Positions 53,239-63,258 are shown, numbered from the stretch's first letter. The stretch: DNA of 64,000 bases from JAENWD01 sp963837165 (GCA_963837165.1 CAWIMD010000004.1:682001-746000), one strand, 5' to 3'. Translations and numbers: made by a program. Notes: a model not told the origin generated them from the sequence alone.

Positions 53239-54210
53239 ATGCTGCTGGCCGGAGACGTTGGAGGAACCAAGACACTGCTCGGGCTGTTCACGCGGGCGCC
53301 GCACCGGCCTGCGCCGGCGTCGGTCGCGTCGTTCCCCACGCTCGAGTACGAGGGGCTCGTGCCGATGATTCGCGAGTTCCTCGGACGACAGCCCGGAGGC
53401 GAACCGTCGATCGAGGCGGCGTGCTTCGGCGTCGCCGGCCCCATCATGGGCGACACGGCCTGGATGACCAACGTGCCCTGGAAGCTCGACGGGAAAGCCG
53501 TGGCCGTGGCGTTCGGGTTGTCCCACGTGCGCCTGCTGAACGATCTGGTGTCGATCGCGCACTCGGTCGCCGTGCTGCATCCCGAGGAGCTGCACGTGCT
53601 GCAGGAGGGCGAGCCGAACCTATCGGGCAACGCGGGGTTGCTGGCCGCCGGGACCGGGATGGGCCAGGCGTTCCTGTTCAACGACGGTCGGCGCCTGGTG
53701 CCGGCGCCCTCCGAAGGCGGCCACGCGGACTTTCCCGCGCGCACGCGCCGCGAGTGGCAGCTGGTGGAGTGGCTGACGGCCCGCCACGGCCGCGCCGAAG
53801 TGGAGATGGTCGTCTCGGGCATCGGCCTGACGAACCTGTACCATTTCACGCACGAGGACCACCCGTGCGTGCCGCTCGATGCCGTCCCGCCCGCCGACCT
53901 GCCGCGTGTCGCCTCGGAGCGCGCGCACGATCGGTCGTGCCCGCACTGCATGGAGACGATGGCCATCTTCGTGGCGGCGTACGGCGCGGAGGCCGGGAAC
54001 CTCGCCGTCCGCACCGTCGCGACGCGGGGGCTCTACATCGGCGGGGGCATCGCTCCCAAGAACATCCCGCTGCTGGAGCAGCCGGTGTTCCTCGAGGCTT
54101 TTCTCGCGAAGGGCTTCATGACCGAGCTCCTCCGCATCGTCCCGATCAAGGTGATCACGAATTCGCAGTCCGGCCTGCTGGGCGCCGCGACCGTGGCGAA
54201 CGGGATGTAG
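53239..54210 (+). CDS. glk: glucokinase
   Basis: A 323-residue cytoplasmic sugar kinase of the bacterial Glk type. It shows the phosphate-binding LLAGDVGGTKTLLGLF, the hexose region WMTNVPWKLDG with LLNDLVSIAHSV (catalytic Asp), AAGTGMGQAF and EGGHADFPARTRREW, and the adenosine site LYIGGGIAPKNIP. It phosphorylates glucose with ATP. There is no ribosome-binding site. It is divergent from the MerR-TPR regulator, which may control it. Confidence 0.94.
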   Translation: MLLAGDVGGTKTLLGLFTRAPHRPAPASVASFPTLEYEGLVPMIREFLGRQPGGEPSIEAACFGVAGPIMGDTAWMTNVPWKLDGKAVAVAFGLSHVRLLNDLVSIAHSVAVLHPEELHVLQEGEPNLSGNAGLLAAGTGMGQAFLFNDGRRLVPAPSEGGHADFPARTRREWQLVEWLTARHGRAEVEMVVSGIGLTNLYHFTHEDHPCVPLDAVPPADLPRVASERAHDRSCPHCMETMAIFVAAYGAEAGNLAVRTVATRGLYIGGGIAPKNIPLLEQPVFLEAFLAKGFMTELLRIVPIKVITNSQSGLLGAATVANGM

Positions 54211-56038
54211 CTGGGGATCTGGGGATCTGGGGGGCTGGGGATCTGGGGGGCTGGGGATCTGGGGGGCTGGGGATCTGGCGGGGATCTGGATCGGGGAGGA
54301 GGCTGCCCACCTGGCCCAGCATCGCGCGGCGGATGAGGGGCAGCGGCAGCGGCCCGAGCTCGAGGAAGCGATCGTGGAATCCTTCGAGCGTGAAGCCGTT
54401 CCCCATCTTCGCGCGGTAGTCGTCGCGCAGCTTCAGGATCATCAGCTTGCCAAGAGTGTAGTACCCGTACGTGGGGTCCGACGTGCCCCGCTTCGCCTCC
54501 GCCAGGGCCACCGGCGGCTCCTGATAGCCCTGTGCCTCGAACATCGTCTCGGCCTCGTCGACCGTCATCTTCCCCGTGTGCAGCTGGATGCCGACGATGA
54601 AGCGGACGTCCCGCAGCAACGCGTCCTGGAGCTGAGCCAGGCGGTACTTCGGGTCGTTGCCGGCGGCTCCCTCGTCCAGCATCATCTGCTCGCAATAGTG
54701 CGCCCAGCCCTCGACGTTCGAGTTGGTCCAGAACACCTTGCGGAGCTTCGACGGGAAGCGCGGCGCGAACAGGAACTGCGTGTAGTGGCCCGGGTAGACC
54801 TCGTGCACCGACACGTTGGCAATCTCGGCCGGATACCAGGCGCGCATGTACGATTCGATCTTCGATGCCGGCCAGGCGGGATCCGGAAGGGTCACGTTGT
54901 AGAACGCCTCGCTGGCGCCCTTCTCGAAGGGTCCCGGCGGATCCATCGACGCGATGGTCACGGCCCGCATGAACGGCGGCGTCTCCTCGACGGTCGCCGG
55001 CGCCGCGCCGGGAATCGTCACGAGGTGGTGTTCCGTGATGAACTCCCGCAGGCCGTCGAGCTCGCGCTGGTTCGCGGCCAGCAGCTGGTTCGGCGCGGGG
55101 TGCTCCCGGCTGATGCGCTCGAGCGCCGCGCGCGGCGGCAGGCCCGGCGCGATGAGCGCCGCCGTCGTCCGGAAAGCGTCGAGGTTTCTCGCGAGGTCGG
55201 CGCGGGCGACGGCCATGAGCCCGTCGAGCGGCAGATCGACCAGCTCGTCGGCTTTGAACTTCGACGCGAGAGCCTGGGCCCCGATGGCGGACGAGCCCCT
55301 GGATCGCGGCGCGAGATCCTGCTCGAGGTACGCCTTGTAGGCGCCGAGCGCGGAGACGACCGCCTGGTTCGCCGTGTGGAAGTCGGCCAGGAGCGCCGAG
55401 TCGGTCACCGCGGTGAACGCGGCGGGCACGGAGGACTTGAAGAACTCCGTGTTGCCGTCCAGCTGCTCGATCGCGATCTCGGTGTAGACGGCCGGCGGGT
55501 TCTCGAGGTTCTTCCGCGCCGCGTCGAGCGTCGCCACCATCGCCTGCTCACGGGCGACGAGCGCCTTCAGGCGCACCTCGGGAGGCGCGAAGCTGCGCTT
55601 GATCAGCATGAACGCGGCCTCGGTGATCCCGCTGCTGTACGTGTCGGGGTTGGTGGCCCAGGACCTGATCACCGTGAGCTCGAGCAGCTGCCCGTCGATG
55701 GCCGACAACGCCTGCTCGCGATCGAGCTGGCGGGGCGGCTCGAGCGTCGCCGGATCGATCGCCGCGAACTCACGGCGGAACTGCTGCAGCGCCGCCACTT
55801 CCGCGTCCACGCCGGCGCGCGTCGGATCGGGCAGCCGATCGTCGTAGTCATGGACGCCAAGGTAGGTGGCCTGGACCGGATGGCGTTGCAGCCAGTCGGC
55901 AACGAAGCGGTCGGAGAGCTCCTGGAACGCACCGTTGGCGTCTGCCGACGCAGGGGTCGTGGGCGTCGGCCCACGCGTGCAGGCGGCGAGCGCGACGCCG
56001 GCCACGAGAGCCAGGCGGACACGGGACAGCCCCCTCAT
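54155..56038 (-). CDS. DUF885 lipoprotein, probable zinc peptidase
   Basis: The protein has 627 residues with a lipoprotein signal (LVAGVALAACTRG, lipobox Cys about residue 20). The DUF885 core has VSVHEVYPGHYTQF (zinc-type His/Glu, about residue 412), NVEGWAHYCEQMM and the DPTYGYYTLGKLMI segment. It is probably an exported metallopeptidase. The last about 45 residues (PSPPDPQPPRSPAPQIP and on) are encoded by the period-8 repeat and by antisense of the glk 3' end, so they are unlikely to be functional. It is co-translated with the M24 gene (ATGA). Confidence 0.88.
   Translation of the reverse strand: MRGLSRVRLALVAGVALAACTRGPTPTTPASADANGAFQELSDRFVADWLQRHPVQATYLGVHDYDDRLPDPTRAGVDAEVAALQQFRREFAAIDPATLEPPRQLDREQALSAIDGQLLELTVIRSWATNPDTYSSGITEAAFMLIKRSFAPPEVRLKALVAREQAMVATLDAARKNLENPPAVYTEIAIEQLDGNTEFFKSSVPAAFTAVTDSALLADFHTANQAVVSALGAYKAYLEQDLAPRSRGSSAIGAQALASKFKADELVDLPLDGLMAVARADLARNLDAFRTTAALIAPGLPPRAALERISREHPAPNQLLAANQRELDGLREFITEHHLVTIPGAAPATVEETPPFMRAVTIASMDPPGPFEKGASEAFYNVTLPDPAWPASKIESYMRAWYPAEIANVSVHEVYPGHYTQFLFAPRFPSKLRKVFWTNSNVEGWAHYCEQMMLDEGAAGNDPKYRLAQLQDALLRDVRFIVGIQLHTGKMTVDEAETMFEAQGYQEPPVALAEAKRGTSDPTYGYYTLGKLMILKLRDDYRAKMGNGFTLEGFHDRFLELGPLPLPLIRRAMLGQVGSLLPDPDPRQIPSPPDPQPPRSPAPQIPRSPATSRSPRSRRPAGRTANS
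54212..54290. repeat. period-8 tandem repeat (TGGGGATC / TGGGGGGC)
   Basis: Alternating 8-base units TGGGGATC and TGGGGGGC begin two bases after the glucokinase stop codon, and the array breaks up at 54279. The plus strand has many G4 to G6 tracts with short spacers, a strong G-quadruplex pattern. On the minus strand it is translated as a Pro-rich tail of the DUF885 protein. Confidence 0.92.
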
Positions 56039-57543
56039 CGTCGTTCCCCGGGCTCCATCGTGCCCGGCGTACCCTTTGTGCCCTTCGTGCCCTTTGTGCC
56101 CTTTGTGCCCTTTGTGTCCTTTGTGTCCTTTGTGTTCTTTGTGTTCCTACGCATCAGCGCCTCGATCTCGTCGGGCTCTGCCGGCGCAAATGCCGACAGG
56201 TTCTCGTAGCCGTCGGTGGTGATGACGAGCACGTCCTCGAGGCGGACGTACACGCGATCGTCGGGGATGGTGAGCGCCGGCTCGATCGTGAACACCATCC
56301 CCGGCTCCAGCTGCTCGTAGGGCGGGTTCACGTCGTGCACGTCCATCCCGACCTGGTGCCCGAGGCTGTTGGCCGTGGACTGCCGATATCGCTCGACGAA
56401 GGCTTCGGCAGCCCGCCGGCGCGTGTCGTCAGTGAAGCGGAATCCGGCCAGTACACGGTCCATCTTCGCGACGGCATCGCGGACGATGTCGCGGGGCGCA
56501 GCGTGCGGGCGGATGGACCGCATGAGCGACTGGTACAGCCGGAGGTAGACCGTATAGAGTTCCCGCTGGCCCGGCGTGAAGCGGCCGTTGGCGGGGAACA
56601 TGCGCGTGACGTCGGAGGTGTAGTAGTTGAAATCGGGAGCGTAGTCGAACAGGACGAGGTCGCCGTCCTTCAGCAGCCCCGTGCCGGCGTGGTAGTGCGG
56701 CCACGACGCGTTGATGCCGTCGGCGACCAGCGCGAAGTAGGCGACACCGAATGCGCCCCCACGCTTGAACACGTAGTCGGCACTGGCCTCGACCTCGTAC
56801 TCGTGCATCCCGGGGCGGGCCGAGCGCATGCCCTCCATGATGCCGCGTCCCGCCAGCCGTGTCGCCTCGCGGATCAGCGCCACTTCGCGCGGGCTCTTGA
56901 TCAGGCGCAGCCGATCGAGGATCGGGTCCAGGTCCTGGACCGGCGCGCCGGGTACGGCCGCCTCGAGCTTCTCGACGAACCGCGCGGCGCGCGAGGGCCG
57001 GCCGTCCCACGGATCGGCGGCCACCGCCGCCGCATGCGCGGCCGCCGCCTGCGGTGTGGCCGCCCCGAGGCTCTCGGCCCGGAACGGCACGTACAGCGTC
57101 CGGCCGCCGGCCACGCTCGCCGAAAGCGCCGCGCCGAAGTCATCCCGCGGCCGCACGGACTCGATTCCGGTCAGCCGCTCGGCTTCCGATCCCGGGGCGA
57201 GCACCGGGCCTTCGGAGCGCTCGAGGCGCTCGTTGGACGGCTGCAGGAACAACTGCGTGCGCCGCGTGCGGCCGTCGAGCAGCACGAGCGCGCGCGGCAC
57301 CTCCACGCCGGTCAGGTAGTAGAACTGGTTGTTCTGGCGGAACCGAACGTAGGCGGGATACTCGGCCGCGCCCTCGAGCACGGCGACACCGTCGCCAATC
57401 GCGTCGAATACCTTCGCGCGCCGGGCCGCGAACTCCGCGGCGGGCAGCGTGCTCGTGAACAGCGGCGGCTGGCCCGCGCCGTCGGCCGTCCCGAGCCCCG
57501 CGATTGCCGCCAGCAGTACGACACCAAGCCCGTGCCTGCGCAT
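56035..57543 (-). CDS. M24 family aminopeptidase P-like protein, exported
   Basis: The protein has 502 residues. A signal peptide (GLGVVLLAAIAGLGTADGAG) is followed by the creatinase N-domain (YVRFRQNNQFYYLTGVEVP) and the pita-bread catalytic domain. Five metal ligands are visible: Asp in LVLFDYAP, Asp in YYTSDVTRMF, His in SLGHQVGMDVHD, Glu in VFTIEPALTI and Glu in VRLEDVL. It would remove residues next to proline. GGGAGG precedes the ATG. The C-terminal (TKG)n tail comes from a period-9 repeat. Confidence 0.92.
   Translation of the reverse strand: MRRHGLGVVLLAAIAGLGTADGAGQPPLFTSTLPAAEFAARRAKVFDAIGDGVAVLEGAAEYPAYVRFRQNNQFYYLTGVEVPRALVLLDGRTRRTQLFLQPSNERLERSEGPVLAPGSEAERLTGIESVRPRDDFGAALSASVAGGRTLYVPFRAESLGAATPQAAAAHAAAVAADPWDGRPSRAARFVEKLEAAVPGAPVQDLDPILDRLRLIKSPREVALIREATRLAGRGIMEGMRSARPGMHEYEVEASADYVFKRGGAFGVAYFALVADGINASWPHYHAGTGLLKDGDLVLFDYAPDFNYYTSDVTRMFPANGRFTPGQRELYTVYLRLYQSLMRSIRPHAAPRDIVRDAVAKMDRVLAGFRFTDDTRRRAAEAFVERYRQSTANSLGHQVGMDVHDVNPPYEQLEPGMVFTIEPALTIPDDRVYVRLEDVLVITTDGYENLSAFAPAEPDEIEALMRRNTKNTKDTKDTKGTKGTKGTKGTKGTPGTMEPGERR
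56072..56143. repeat. period-9 tandem repeat (CCCTTTGTG x8), translated in frame
   Basis: Eight 9-base units run CCCTTTGTG, CCCTTCGTG, three CCCTTTGTG, two TCCTTTGTG and TTCTTTGTG. The period is three codons, so on the minus strand it adds TKG/TKD/TKN repeats to the end of the M24 peptidase without shifting the frame. On that strand GGG tracts recur every 9 bases. Confidence 0.93.
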
Positions 57544-57681
57544 GCACCCTCCCCGGGAATCCATCGAGTCTACCGGTACCGTGGGCTCGGATCCTGATCG
57601 CCCGCAGAAATTCACGCCCCGCAGCCTGTAGACTTGCAGCTCGAACCGAGCCCGACACCACCGACCCCAGACCGACCGGAC

Positions 57682-58203
57682 ATGTTGCGCGACCGTCTGT
57701 TCACCAACCTGCTCTTCGACCTCCTGCTGGCGGCCTGGGTGCTGCACGACGCCCGGGCCCGACACGCCGCCAAGCCACTGTTCGCGGCGTTCCTGGCCCT
57801 GCTGTGGGGCCCGCTCGGCCTTTCATTCTGGGCGTCGGAGCGACCGCTCGCGATGGGTGAGCGCCGGCACGGCGGGCGCGGCTGGGTCCTGGCGAAGACG
57901 TTCGTGCTGACCTGGTCCGCGCTCGTTCCCTCGATCGTCGTCCTCGTCGTCTCCGACATCCGCGAGCGCTCCGTCGTCCCGGGCAGCCTCGGCGCGACCC
58001 TGGGGATCGGGCCCGTTTCGGCGATCGTCACGCTCGTCATCTGGGGTGCGCCGGCTCTCGTGGCCTTTGCCCTGGGTGCGCTGGTGAGGCGGCGTGCACG
58101 CGTCGAAACGGGCACGACGGCGGTCCCCCGCGCCAGGCCATCGCTCGGTGTCGCGCTCGTCCTGAGCGGCCTGGCGGCCTGTGTCTTCGCGCTCACGCGG
58201 TGA
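57682..58203 (+). CDS. small multi-pass membrane protein
   Basis: The protein has 173 residues and about four hydrophobic stretches (LLFDLLLAAWVLHDAR, FAAFLALLWGPLGLSF, VLTWSALVPSIVVLVV, AIVTLVIWGAPALVAFALGA). I recognise no family. Starts in frame at 57634 (TTG) and 57682 (ATG) are possible; the ATG opens the first helix. It is divergent from the M24 peptidase and 28 bases from the next gene. Confidence 0.65.
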   Translation: MLRDRLFTNLLFDLLLAAWVLHDARARHAAKPLFAAFLALLWGPLGLSFWASERPLAMGERRHGGRGWVLAKTFVLTWSALVPSIVVLVVSDIRERSVVPGSLGATLGIGPVSAIVTLVIWGAPALVAFALGALVRRRARVETGTTAVPRARPSLGVALVLSGLAACVFALTR

Positions 58204-58231
58204 GTGGCCCCGCGTCTCCGAGGAGATCCCG

Positions 58232-59452
58232 ATGTCCAATCGCCCGACCCGCCTGTTCCCGGCCGTCGGTCCCGCACTGCTGGCGGCGGTGTGTCTGGCG
58301 GCCGGACCCGGCCCCCGCGTCGCCTGGACGCACCTGTCTTCGGCCACCGGCGACCTGCCGGTGCCCGGCCCGTCGACGCAGCAGACCGGCGCGCTGGTCA
58401 CCGACCTCGACGGCGACGGCGTCAAGGACTTCGTCCTCAGCTTCCGCCAGGTCGCGCCGGCGCTGGTCGGATATCGCCGTGCCGCGAAGGGGTGGGACCG
58501 CGTGGTCATCGAGCCGGACTTCCTGACGGTGGAAGCGGGCGGCGCGGCGTTCGACATCGACGGCGACGGCGATGTCGACCTCGTCTTCGGAGGCGACTGG
58601 CAGAGCGCAGACGTCTGGTGGTGGGAAAATCCCGGCCCACGCGCCGCGACGAACGGCCGCTGGACGCGGCGGCTGGTGAAGACGGGCGGAGCCACCCAGC
58701 ACCACGACCAGCTGTTCGGTGACTTCCTCGGCACGGGCCACGCGCAGCTCGCCTTCTGGAACCAGAACGCCAAGGCGATCCTCCTGGCGCCCATCCCGGC
58801 CGACCCGAAGGCCACTGCGCCGTGGCCCTCCCGGACCATCTTCTCGGGAGCGGCCGGCGAACCCGGCGGGCTCTACCCCGAGGGGCTGGCGTCAGCGGAC
58901 ATCGACGGCGACGGGCGCGTGGACCTGCTGGCCGGCAACGCCTGGTTCACGGTCGAGGACGGCGTGTTCCACCCCGTCAGGGTGGCGTCGCTCGGCGGCC
59001 GCATTGCCGCCGGGCAGCTCGTGGAGGGCGGCCGGCCCGAGATCGTGATTGCGCCCGGCGACGGCACCGGCCCGCTCCGCTGGTATTCGTGCGCCGGGGA
59101 CCCGACGGACGCCGCCGCATGGACCGGACACGACCTGGTCGGCCGCGACGTGGTGCACGGCCACAGCCTCGCGCTCGGCGACGTGGATGGCGACGGTCAC
59201 CTCGACGTGTTCGCCGCCGAGATGGCCAAGTGGAAGGAATCGGCGACAGCGCCGGACAATCCCGACGCGATGGCGTGGATGTTCTACGGCGACGGGGCGG
59301 GCCACTTCACCGCCACCGGGTTCGCGCGCGGGATTGACTTCCACGAGGCGCGGCTCGCCGATCTCGACGGTGACGGGCGACTGGACGTCCTCGACAAGCC
59401 GTACAACTGGCACGCGCCGCGGATCGACGTCTGGCTGAATCGGCGACCGTGA
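58232..59452 (+). CDS. FG-GAP/VCBS repeat protein, exported
   Basis: A 406-residue protein with a signal peptide (FPAVGPALLAAVCLAAGPGP). At least five calcium-binding-like FG-GAP segments are visible: VTDLDGDGVKDFVL, AFDIDGDGDVDLVFGG, SADIDGDGRVDLLAG, LGDVDGDGHLDVFAAE and LADLDGDGRLDVLDKP. These form a beta-propeller probably outside the cell, possibly for binding carbohydrates or proteins. GAGGAG upstream supports the ATG. Function is unknown. Confidence 0.88.
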   Translation: MSNRPTRLFPAVGPALLAAVCLAAGPGPRVAWTHLSSATGDLPVPGPSTQQTGALVTDLDGDGVKDFVLSFRQVAPALVGYRRAAKGWDRVVIEPDFLTVEAGGAAFDIDGDGDVDLVFGGDWQSADVWWWENPGPRAATNGRWTRRLVKTGGATQHHDQLFGDFLGTGHAQLAFWNQNAKAILLAPIPADPKATAPWPSRTIFSGAAGEPGGLYPEGLASADIDGDGRVDLLAGNAWFTVEDGVFHPVRVASLGGRIAAGQLVEGGRPEIVIAPGDGTGPLRWYSCAGDPTDAAAWTGHDLVGRDVVHGHSLALGDVDGDGHLDVFAAEMAKWKESATAPDNPDAMAWMFYGDGAGHFTATGFARGIDFHEARLADLDGDGRLDVLDKPYNWHAPRIDVWLNRRP

Positions 59453-59458
59453 CGAACG

Positions 59459-60610
<1,152 letters not shown>

Positions 60611-60780
60611 GAGGTTCGCTCCCGCGGAATGAAGGGGTCGCCCGCGGCGCTATTGTATACACCTCTGCGCTCGGACCGGCGGCTCGATTGACCCCTCGGC
60701 TCCGGTGGCAGTACGCTAACGGATCTGTGGGGCACCGCGGCGTCCGCGGCGCCGCGACCTGGTGACAGCGGCCGGCGAAC

Positions 60781-61761
60781 GTGCGGATCAGGCTCAACGG
60801 AGAACCACACGACCTCGACGGCCCGGTCACGATCCGGGGCCTGCTCGACCGCCTCGGCATCGACGCCCGCCGCGTGGCCGTTGAACACAACCTCGTCGTG
60901 GTGCGCCGCGCCCTGTACGACACGGAGACGGTCGGCGAGGGCGACGAGGTGGAGATCGTCAACTTCGTCGGAGGCGGGTCGCCCATCATGGATTCTCTCG
61001 TCATTGCCGGCCGATCGTTCGGGTCCCGCCTGATCGTCGGCACCGGGAAATACCCCTCGAACCCGGTGATGGTGCAGGCGCTCGAGGCGTCCGGCGCCGA
61101 GATGGTCACGGTGGCCGTCCGCCGCGTGAACGTGTCGGACCGATCCCGTGAATCGCTGCTCGACTACATCGACCCGTCGAAGTACGTCCTGCTGCCGAAC
61201 ACGGCCGGCTGCTACACGGCCGACGAAGCCGTGCGTACGGCGCGTCTGGCACGCGAGGCGGGGCTCTCGAACTGGATCAAGCTCGAGGTGATCGGCGACG
61301 AGCGAACGCTCTTTCCCGACAACGAGGCCCTGGTCCAGGCCACCCGGGTGCTCGTGCAGGAGGGCTTCGTCGTGCTTCCCTACACGACCGACGATCCCAT
61401 CGTCTGCCGCAAGCTCGAGGACGCGGGCGCAGCGGCGGTGATGCCGCTCGGGGCGCCCATCGGGTCGGGCCTGGGCGTGCAGAACGCGAACAACATCCGG
61501 ATCATCCGCGAGTTCGCCGGCGTGCCGGTGATCGTCGATGCCGGGGTGGGCACGGCGTCGGACGCCGCGCTGGCAATGGAGCTGGGCGCTGACGCCGTGC
61601 TGATGAACACGGCGATTGCGCAGGCCGCCGATCCGGTGGCGATGGCCAGGGCGATGCGCCTGGCCGTCGAGGCGGGCTACCTCGCGTCGCGCGCCGGCCG
61701 GATCCCCCGCCGCCGGTACGCGAACGCCAGCAGCCCGGTCGAGGGCCTGGTGGGCCGCTGA
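60781..61761 (+). CDS. thiSG: fused sulfur carrier ThiS and thiazole synthase ThiG
   Basis: A 326-residue GTG-start protein. Residues 1-68 are ThiS (RLNGEPHDL, VEHNLVVV, EIVNFVGGGSP). From about 70 on is ThiG (AGRSFGSRLIVGTGKYPSNP, NTAGCYTADEAVRTA, IKLEVIGDERTLFPD, VDAGVGTASDAALAMELG). They build the thiamine thiazole ring. ThiS needs a free Gly-Gly C-terminus to carry sulfur, but here the glycines are internal, so cleavage or a separate ThiS would be needed. An ATG at 60988 could start ThiG alone. It is 4 bases from the methyltransferase gene. Confidence 0.93.
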   Translation: MRIRLNGEPHDLDGPVTIRGLLDRLGIDARRVAVEHNLVVVRRALYDTETVGEGDEVEIVNFVGGGSPIMDSLVIAGRSFGSRLIVGTGKYPSNPVMVQALEASGAEMVTVAVRRVNVSDRSRESLLDYIDPSKYVLLPNTAGCYTADEAVRTARLAREAGLSNWIKLEVIGDERTLFPDNEALVQATRVLVQEGFVVLPYTTDDPIVCRKLEDAGAAAVMPLGAPIGSGLGVQNANNIRIIREFAGVPVIVDAGVGTASDAALAMELGADAVLMNTAIAQAADPVAMARAMRLAVEAGYLASRAGRIPRRRYANASSPVEGLVGR

Positions 61762-61765
61762 CGCG

Positions 61766-63205
61766 ATGCTGACGCGGCCGGTCACCTCCGAGGCGCTGGC
61801 GCGCCTGCGCGACGAGCGCGACGCGGCCGATCGCGGTTACAACGACGCGCTGACCGACGTCGATCGCGCGCTGCCGCGGGCGCCGGACATCCCGCAGCCG
61901 CCGGCCGTGCCGGCCCGCGATCGCCCGGATCGGCTCGCCAGCGCGCACGTCGTGCTCGCAGGCACCGCCCTGCCGCCCGCACGCGGCCTCCGCACGCGCC
62001 TGGCCCACTTCGTCTGGCGGCTCGTCGCGCCGGTGTTCGAGCGGCAGCAGGCGTTCAACGCGCTCGTCGCCGAGGAGCTGAACGCGGTACGCCACACGGA
62101 GCGGCAGACGTCGGCCGCGCTGGGCGAGCTCGCCACCACCCTGCGCGATCAGGCCGCCGCACTCGCGACCTTCCAGTCGCAGCTGATCCGCTACTTCCAG
62201 CAGGTCACGTGGTACGTGGACAGCAAGGACCGGCTGGCCGCCGGCAGTCTCATGGCGGTCTACGACGCGTCGATCAACGCGCTCACCGGCGAGCTGCTGC
62301 GGCGCGCCGAGGCGACCGCGGTCGCCGGCGCCAGGGTCGAGGGCCGGGTAGAGGCGGTCGCCGGAGCCCACGAGGACCTGCGACGCTCGCTCGCCATCGT
62401 CCAGCAGGCCACGCAGACGCTGAAGCGGGAAATGGAACGGATGGTCGAGGCCGGACGCGGAACCCGCCCTGCCGAACCCGTGGCCCCCCTGGAACCGGGC
62501 GAACGGCTCGAGAGCTACAAGTACGTCTGCTTCGAGGACCTGTTTCGCGGGTCGCGCGACGAAATCCGCGAGCGGCTTCGATCCTACGTGCCGATGTTCG
62601 CCGGCGCCTCCGATGTCCTGGACGTGGGCTGCGGCCGCGGCGAACTGCTCGACCTGCTGCGCGCCGAGGGCATCGGCGCACGCGGCATCGATCTCAACCA
62701 CGAGATGGTCGAGGGCTGCCGCACGCGTGGCCTCGACGTCGTGGAAGCCGACCTCCTCGGGTATCTCTCGGGCATCCCGGACGGCAGCCTGGGGGGACTG
62801 ATCGCCGTCCAGGTGGTCGAGCACCTGGAGCCCGCGTACCTGATGCGCGCACTCGACGTCGCGTTCCACAAGCTCCGGCCGGGCGCGCCCGTTGTCCTCG
62901 AGACGATCAACGTGTCCTGCTGGTACGCCTTCTTCGCCAGCTACATCCGCGACCTCACGCACGTGCGCCCGCTCCACCCCGAGACGCTGCAGTACCTGCT
63001 CACGGCCAGTGGGTTCCAGCGAGCCCGGATCGAGTACCGTGCCCCGTATCCGGCGGCCGAGAAGCTCCAGCACGTCCCCCCGGCGCTCGACGGCGATCCG
63101 CGCCTGGTGGCAGACTTTGCGGATACGTTCAACGCGAACGTCGACCGGCTGAACGGCCTGCTGTTCACCGATCTCGACTACGCGGCAATCGCCGAGCGGC
63201 CGTAA
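61766..63205 (+). CDS. SAM-dependent methyltransferase with N-terminal coiled coil
   Basis: The protein has 479 residues. The N-terminal about 240 are helical and coiled-coil-like (ERQTSAALGELATTLRDQAA; AHEDLRRSLAIVQQATQTLK). The C-terminal class I methyltransferase has motif I LDVGCGRGELLDLL (about residue 288), GIDLNHEMV, VVEADLLGYL and VQVVEHLEP. The layout resembles proteins that end or modify O-antigen chains, but no glycan genes adjoin. Four bases separate it from thiSG, a likely chance operon. Confidence 0.82.
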   Translation: MLTRPVTSEALARLRDERDAADRGYNDALTDVDRALPRAPDIPQPPAVPARDRPDRLASAHVVLAGTALPPARGLRTRLAHFVWRLVAPVFERQQAFNALVAEELNAVRHTERQTSAALGELATTLRDQAAALATFQSQLIRYFQQVTWYVDSKDRLAAGSLMAVYDASINALTGELLRRAEATAVAGARVEGRVEAVAGAHEDLRRSLAIVQQATQTLKREMERMVEAGRGTRPAEPVAPLEPGERLESYKYVCFEDLFRGSRDEIRERLRSYVPMFAGASDVLDVGCGRGELLDLLRAEGIGARGIDLNHEMVEGCRTRGLDVVEADLLGYLSGIPDGSLGGLIAVQVVEHLEPAYLMRALDVAFHKLRPGAPVVLETINVSCWYAFFASYIRDLTHVRPLHPETLQYLLTASGFQRARIEYRAPYPAAEKLQHVPPALDGDPRLVADFADTFNANVDRLNGLLFTDLDYAAIAERP

Positions 63206-63206
63206 C

Positions 63207-63253
63207 AGTCTTCAGTGAAGACTTTCAGCTGACCCCTGACGGCTGAGAACTGA
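63207..63253. repeat. palindrome plus period-7 CTGA repeat
   Basis: AGTCTTCA-G-TGAAGACT (63207-63223) is a perfect 17-base palindrome. It is followed by four CTGA tetramers at exact 7-base spacing (63229, 63236, 63243, 63250). The array ends five bases before the ATG of the next gene. Confidence 0.85.
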
Positions 63254-63258
63254 CCACC

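Noticed and set aside
56072..56143. CRISPR array
   Set aside because: The units are 9 bases with no spacers and lie inside a coding frame. It is a simple tandem repeat.
60611..60780. TPP riboswitch before thiSG
   Set aside because: The gap is GC-rich and has a hairpin-like stretch, but the conserved CTGAGA and the second thiamine-sensing helix sequence are not present.
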